From Prevotella sp. UBA7764 (lineage in GTDB: Bacteria > Bacteroidota > Bacteroidia > Bacteroidales > Bacteroidaceae), in assembly GCA_002481295.1 (NCBI GenBank), contig DLDU01000036.1, forward strand, positions 1 through 8,960: a DNA stretch of 8,960 nucleotides, in the 5' to 3' direction. Shown here piece by piece: positions 5,442 to 8,960 of the stretch. How positions within the stretch are numbered: the stretch's first letter is position 1; the number at the start of each line of letters is the position of its first letter. Under the pieces are notes generated by a model, which was given only the letters and a program-made list of their open reading frames with translations, did no database searches and was not told the DNA's origin. Made by a program: the position numbers and the translations under genes.

Positions 5442-6437
5442 ATGTCAGCAAAAACACAACATAACAATATACTGCTTGCCGTGCTTGGATTCTCAGCAGC
5501 AGTGGCAATCGTAGGTGTCATTGGTTTCTTCGCTTTCGGCAAGACCGACGAGATTATTCAGGGCGAGGTGGAAGTCGGCGACTATCGCGTCAGCTGTAAG
5601 TTGCCGGCGCGCATCGAGGAGATACGCGTCAAGGAAGGCGACTACGTGCATGTCGGTGACACGCTTGCCATCCTGCAGATTCCTGAGGCCAACGCACAGC
5701 AGAAAGTAGCGGAAGCCACCGAGGGCGCCACTCAGGCTATCAGCAATCTGACCGATGAGGGTGCGCGCAAGGAACAGATACAGAGTGCCTACGACTTGAT
5801 GCAGCAGGCCATGGCCGCTGAGGACATCGCACGGAAGACCTATACACGTATGCAGAACCTCTACAACGAGGGCGTGATGAGTGCACAAAAGCGCGACGAG
5901 GCTTTGGCAGCCTTCAAAGCCGCCGAGGCACAGGTGAAAGTGACGCAAAGCCAGTATCAGCTGGCCAAGAGCGGTGCACGCAAGCAAGAGAAGATCGCTG
6001 CCGCCAAAAACACTCAGGCAGCCAAAAGTGCCGTTGATGTCGTCAAGTCAATTCTGAGAGAGACCGTGCAGATCTCTCCCGTGGAGGGCGAAGTCAGCGA
6101 TGTCTACCCAAAGGTTGGCGAGTTGGTGGGCATGGGCTCTCCGATCATGAACATCAACATCATGTCGGACATGTGGGGAACCTTCAACGTGCGTGAAGAC
6201 CAACTGAAAGGTCTGAAGGTCGGCGATGAGTTCACCGCTTTCTCTCCTGCTTTCAACAAAAACGTGAAAATGAAAGTCTACGACATCAAGGACGAGGGCT
6301 CTTACGCCGTATGGAAAGCCACAAAGAGCAACGGACAGTACGATCTGAAGACCTTCGAGGTGAAGGCTCACTTCGTCAACAAGTTCGACGGACTGCGCCC
6401 CGGCATGTCGCTGATCATCAAGAATACCAAGAAATAA
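5442..6437 (+). CDS. HlyD-type periplasmic adaptor (membrane fusion protein)
   Basis: A 331-aa adaptor that links inner-membrane permeases to the outer-membrane channel. A single N-terminal membrane segment (10-32) anchors it. The first half of the lipoyl (biotinyl-like) domain is at about 40-80, with VSCKLPARIEEIRVKEGDYV then VGDTLAIL. An alpha-helical hairpin rich in A, Q, E and K runs about 84-205, with its turn near 143 (NEGVMS). The second lipoyl half follows at 208-238 (VQISPVEGEVSDV then GELVGMGSPI), then a beta-barrel domain to the end, with LRPGMSLIIK (318-327) as the usual closing strand. Length and order match HlyD_D23 and YbhG-type proteins that serve ABC-2 exporters. The fairly long hairpin should reach a TolC-like partner, encoded immediately upstream. 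The permease gene starts 9 nt after the stop. Confidence 0.93.
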   Translation: MSAKTQHNNILLAVLGFSAAVAIVGVIGFFAFGKTDEIIQGEVEVGDYRVSCKLPARIEEIRVKEGDYVHVGDTLAILQIPEANAQQKVAEATEGATQAISNLTDEGARKEQIQSAYDLMQQAMAAEDIARKTYTRMQNLYNEGVMSAQKRDEALAAFKAAEAQVKVTQSQYQLAKSGARKQEKIAAAKNTQAAKSAVDVVKSILRETVQISPVEGEVSDVYPKVGELVGMGSPIMNINIMSDMWGTFNVREDQLKGLKVGDEFTAFSPAFNKNVKMKVYDIKDEGSYAVWKATKSNGQYDLKTFEVKAHFVNKFDGLRPGMSLIIKNTKK

Positions 6438-6446
6438 CACAGAAGA

Positions 6447-7664
6447 TTGAAAGAGAATAGCCTCTACACCTATCGCCCCAAGAGCATGACGCTCCACGAG
6501 GTCCTCTCCCGCATCTATCACATCTCGTTGCGGGAACTGGGGATCATGCGCCAGAATCCGATCTACGGATTCTGTACGGTGGTCTTTCCTATTGTCGTCA
6601 TCATCTTTTTCACCTCGCTGATGGCAGGGGGTCAGCCGACCGAGATGCCGATTGGCATTGTAGATCAGGACAACACCACTACCACACGCGCAATGATACG
6701 GCAGCTCGACGCTTTCCAGTCGTCGAAGGTCGCCGGCTATTATCCCAACGTCAACGAGGCTCGCGAGGCGATTCAGCGCAATGAGATTTTTGCCTTTCTC
6801 TATATTCCGAAGGGCACAACAAGCGGACTGATGACAAGCACTCAGCCCAAGATATCGTTCTATTACAGCAATGTGACGCTCGTGGCTGGCAATATGCTCT
6901 TCAAAGACTTGAAGACGATCTGCACGTTAGGATCGGCGGCTGTCGGCAAGACCAAGCTACAGGCAATAGGTAAGACCAATGACGAGGTGCGCACCTTCTT
7001 GCAACCCATCGCCGTAGACGCCCATCTGATCGAGAATCCATGGGTGAGCTACAACATCTATCTGACTACCAGCATGGCACCGGGCGTGCTCATGGTCTTC
7101 ATCTTCCTGCTCACTCCTTACGCCATCGGCACAGAGTTGAAGTTCAAACGCTCACGCCAACTCATGAAGATGGCGGGCAACAATATCTACATTGCCATTG
7201 CGGGCAAGATGCTGCCGATGACGCTGCTCTTCCTCACGATGATGTATGCCTTCGAGTTCTATATCTTCCACACACTCGACTTTCCACATCCAGGCGGAGT
7301 CGTACCCTTGCTGTTGATGGGCCTCCTCAGTGTTCTGGCCTGTCAGGGATTCGGCATCTTTGCCTTCGGACTGATGCCCTCTCTGCGTATGTCCATTTCG
7401 ATCAGTGCGCTGTGGTCGGTGCTGAGTTTCTCAGTGGCCGGTGCCACCTATCCGCTGTCGGCCATGGATCCCGAGATCCAGTCCCTTGCGCAGTTGTTTC
7501 CCCTGCGCCATTACTTCATGCTGTACCAGATGTGCGAGTTCAATGGCTACCCACTGTCCTACGCCTGGTTCAACATCATGTTTCTGCTGATGATAGCAGT
7601 GCTGCCCATCTTCACGTTAAGAAATATCAAAAGGGCAATGCTGGTATACGTATATATTCCCTAA
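6447..7664 (+). CDS. ABC-2-type transporter permease, first of a pair
   Basis: A 405-aa inner-membrane permease with the ABC-2 (YhhJ/YbhS-like) layout. A cytoplasmic start carries RELGIMRQNP (29-38), then a first membrane helix (41-59), a large external domain (about 60-205, containing IGIVDQDNTTTT at 69-80 and FAFLYIP at 115-121), and five more helices (about 209-227, 249-272, 286-309, 315-335, 371-391). A GTELKFKR segment (228-235) follows the second helix, as is usual. There is no Walker A or ABC signature, so it has no nucleotide-binding domain. The start is uncertain. TTG at 6447 follows an A-rich leader 9 nt after the adaptor stop; the in-frame ATG at 6486 would give 392 aa starting MTLHEVL. 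I kept the TTG because the spacing and leader look like other starts here. It probably pairs with the next gene, 3 nt away. Confidence 0.9.
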   Translation: MKENSLYTYRPKSMTLHEVLSRIYHISLRELGIMRQNPIYGFCTVVFPIVVIIFFTSLMAGGQPTEMPIGIVDQDNTTTTRAMIRQLDAFQSSKVAGYYPNVNEAREAIQRNEIFAFLYIPKGTTSGLMTSTQPKISFYYSNVTLVAGNMLFKDLKTICTLGSAAVGKTKLQAIGKTNDEVRTFLQPIAVDAHLIENPWVSYNIYLTTSMAPGVLMVFIFLLTPYAIGTELKFKRSRQLMKMAGNNIYIAIAGKMLPMTLLFLTMMYAFEFYIFHTLDFPHPGGVVPLLLMGLLSVLACQGFGIFAFGLMPSLRMSISISALWSVLSFSVAGATYPLSAMDPEIQSLAQLFPLRHYFMLYQMCEFNGYPLSYAWFNIMFLLMIAVLPIFTLRNIKRAMLVYVYIP

Positions 7665-7667
7665 GCT

Positions 7668-8960
7668 ATGCAAAACGAGAGCTTTTTCAGTCAAGTCAAG
7701 CAAGGACTCCTTGACACCTGCTATATCTGCGTGAAGGAGATGCGCGGTCTCGTCACCGACGAGGGTGTGCTGATCTTTTGCGTCCTCGTCCCGCTGTTCT
7801 ATCCCCTGCTCTATTCTTGGATCTACAACAACGAGGTGGTCAGAGACGTGCCGGTAGCTGTCGTGGACCTCTCGCACTCCGCAGCCTCACGCGAGTTTAT
7901 CCGTCACTACGACGCTGGCTCGGATGTGAAGGTGGCCTATATGTGCAACTCGCTCGACGATGCCAAAGAGCTCATCGGCAAGCAACAAGTGCATGGCGCA
8001 CTCTATTTCCCAGAGAATTTCGCACGCAGGCTGGGACGCGGCGAGCAGGCCACGGTAGGTCTATACTGTGATATGAGTCTGATGCTCAACTACAAGGCGA
8101 TCTATCAGACCGCCATGGCTGTGGCCGGAGAGATGAACAGCCGCATACAGCTCAGGCAGAGCAACGGCTTCACCAACCGCGACGACGAGATCACCACCAA
8201 GCCATTGGACTTTGACGAAGTGCCGATCTTCAATGTCACCGGCGGCTACGGCAACGCGATCATTCCCGGCGTGCTGATGCTTATCCTGCAACAGACGCTG
8301 CTTCTGGGCATCGGACTCGCTGCCGGTACAGCCCGTGAGAACAACCGCTATCAGGACCTTGTACCTATCTCGAAGCACTACAATGGCATCTTCCGTATTG
8401 TGCTCGGTAAGTCGTGGTGCTACTTCATGGTGTATATGGTCATGGCGGCTTACATCAGTCTGGTCGTACCACGCATGTTTCACTTCATCTCGTTGGTGAC
8501 ACCTTGGACAATACTCGGTCTGATGGCGCCCTACTTGCTGTCGTGCATCTTCTTCGGGATGACGCTGTCGTGTATGGTGCGCTACCGCGAGAATGTGATG
8601 TTACTCGTGGTCTTCACCTCAGTGCCGTTCCTGTTTATTACCGGTGTCAGCTGGCCGCAGTCCAACATCCCCGGCTTTTGGCAGGGAGTGGCGTGCCTTG
8701 TGCCTTCGACATTTGGCGTGAGAGGTTTCCTGCGTATCTCGTCGATGGGAGCCACGCTAAAGGACATCAGCGTGGAGTATCATGCACTGTGGATTCAGAC
8801 ATTTGTCTATTTCCTCACCACGTGCATGGTCTATCGCTACCAGATTGCGGCCACCCGCAAGCGTGCCTTCGACCACATGCAAGCCATGAGAGAAAAGATC
8901 GAAGAGGCAAAGCAAAAGAAAATACAGGCTGATGCGAAAGGCTCACCCGATAAACCAGGG
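7668..8960 (+). CDS. ABC-2-type transporter permease, second of a pair (3' end beyond window)
   Basis: Open through the right edge with 431 codons read and no stop, so the C-terminus is not seen. It is probably nearly complete, since the last membrane helix ends near residue 390 and is followed by a charged cytoplasmic tail (MREKIEEAKQKK at 407-418). The layout matches its neighbour: KEMRGLVTDEGVL (23-35), a first helix (34-52), an external domain (about 55-195, with VPVAVVDLSHS at 61-71 and GALYFP at 110-115), then helices at about 196-218, 248-268, 279-303, 309-327 and 370-390. GTARENNRY (220-228) corresponds to the GTELKFKR segment of the first permease. There is no ATP-binding motif. The ATG at 7668 lies 3 nt after the previous stop, implying translational coupling and a heterodimeric transporter. 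I found no frameshift in the whole reading. Confidence 0.92.
   Translation, partial: MQNESFFSQVKQGLLDTCYICVKEMRGLVTDEGVLIFCVLVPLFYPLLYSWIYNNEVVRDVPVAVVDLSHSAASREFIRHYDAGSDVKVAYMCNSLDDAKELIGKQQVHGALYFPENFARRLGRGEQATVGLYCDMSLMLNYKAIYQTAMAVAGEMNSRIQLRQSNGFTNRDDEITTKPLDFDEVPIFNVTGGYGNAIIPGVLMLILQQTLLLGIGLAAGTARENNRYQDLVPISKHYNGIFRIVLGKSWCYFMVYMVMAAYISLVVPRMFHFISLVTPWTILGLMAPYLLSCIFFGMTLSCMVRYRENVMLLVVFTSVPFLFITGVSWPQSNIPGFWQGVACLVPSTFGVRGFLRISSMGATLKDISVEYHALWIQTFVYFLTTCMVYRYQIAATRKRAFDHMQAMREKIEEAKQKKIQADAKGSPDKPG

Noticed and set aside
4856..5542. 228-aa open frame on the minus strand across the TolC-HlyD junction
   Set aside because: It overlaps two well-supported genes and their intergenic gap, with no recognisable domain.
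7040..7714. 224-aa open frame on the + strand inside the first permease
   Set aside because: It is an out-of-frame reading of the permease, rich in H, R and S, with no membrane helices and no start context.

Overview
This window looks like chromosomal DNA from a Bacteroidetes bacterium, most likely a Prevotella-like member of the Bacteroidales. The protein types, the weak Shine-Dalgarno signals with A-rich leaders, and a Bacteroidetes-type promoter (TTTG, 19 nt, TAnnTTTG) ahead of the rightward operon support this. The placement is by pattern recognition, not by a search. I see no rRNA, tRNA, CRISPR array, insertion sequence or phage gene.

Layout. Positions 1-461 hold no credible gene. They contain a TCTGTC-rich pyrimidine tract, three related AT-rich hairpin-like elements, four tandem 22-bp repeats, and the terminator of the leftward operon. 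Leftward genes follow: lemA (462-1058), a TPM-domain (YgcG-type) membrane protein with a glycine-rich tail (1093-1920), and an exported cyclophilin-type peptidyl-prolyl isomerase (2034-2732). Positions 2733-2971 form a divergent promoter region with a 9-bp inverted repeat.

Rightward from 2972 is a five-gene run, probably one operon. It encodes a membrane-anchored coiled-coil protein of unknown function, a TolC-type outer-membrane channel, an HlyD-type periplasmic adaptor, and two ABC-2-type permeases. The second permease is cut by the window end at 8960. Gaps are 48, 37, 9 and 3 nt. The last four genes make a tripartite envelope-spanning exporter: two permeases in the inner membrane, an adaptor across the periplasm, and a channel in the outer membrane. 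No ATPase is encoded in the window, so the energy source must be supplied elsewhere or the system works differently from a classical ABC exporter. The substrate cannot be read from the sequence.

The most interesting points are the exporter without a visible ATPase, its linkage to an uncharacterised coiled-coil plus beta-domain protein, an unusually long (about 90-residue) predicted external loop in the TolC-like channel, and the repeat-rich intergenic region at the left end. None of these is proof of a new system. The rest is ordinary for this lineage.
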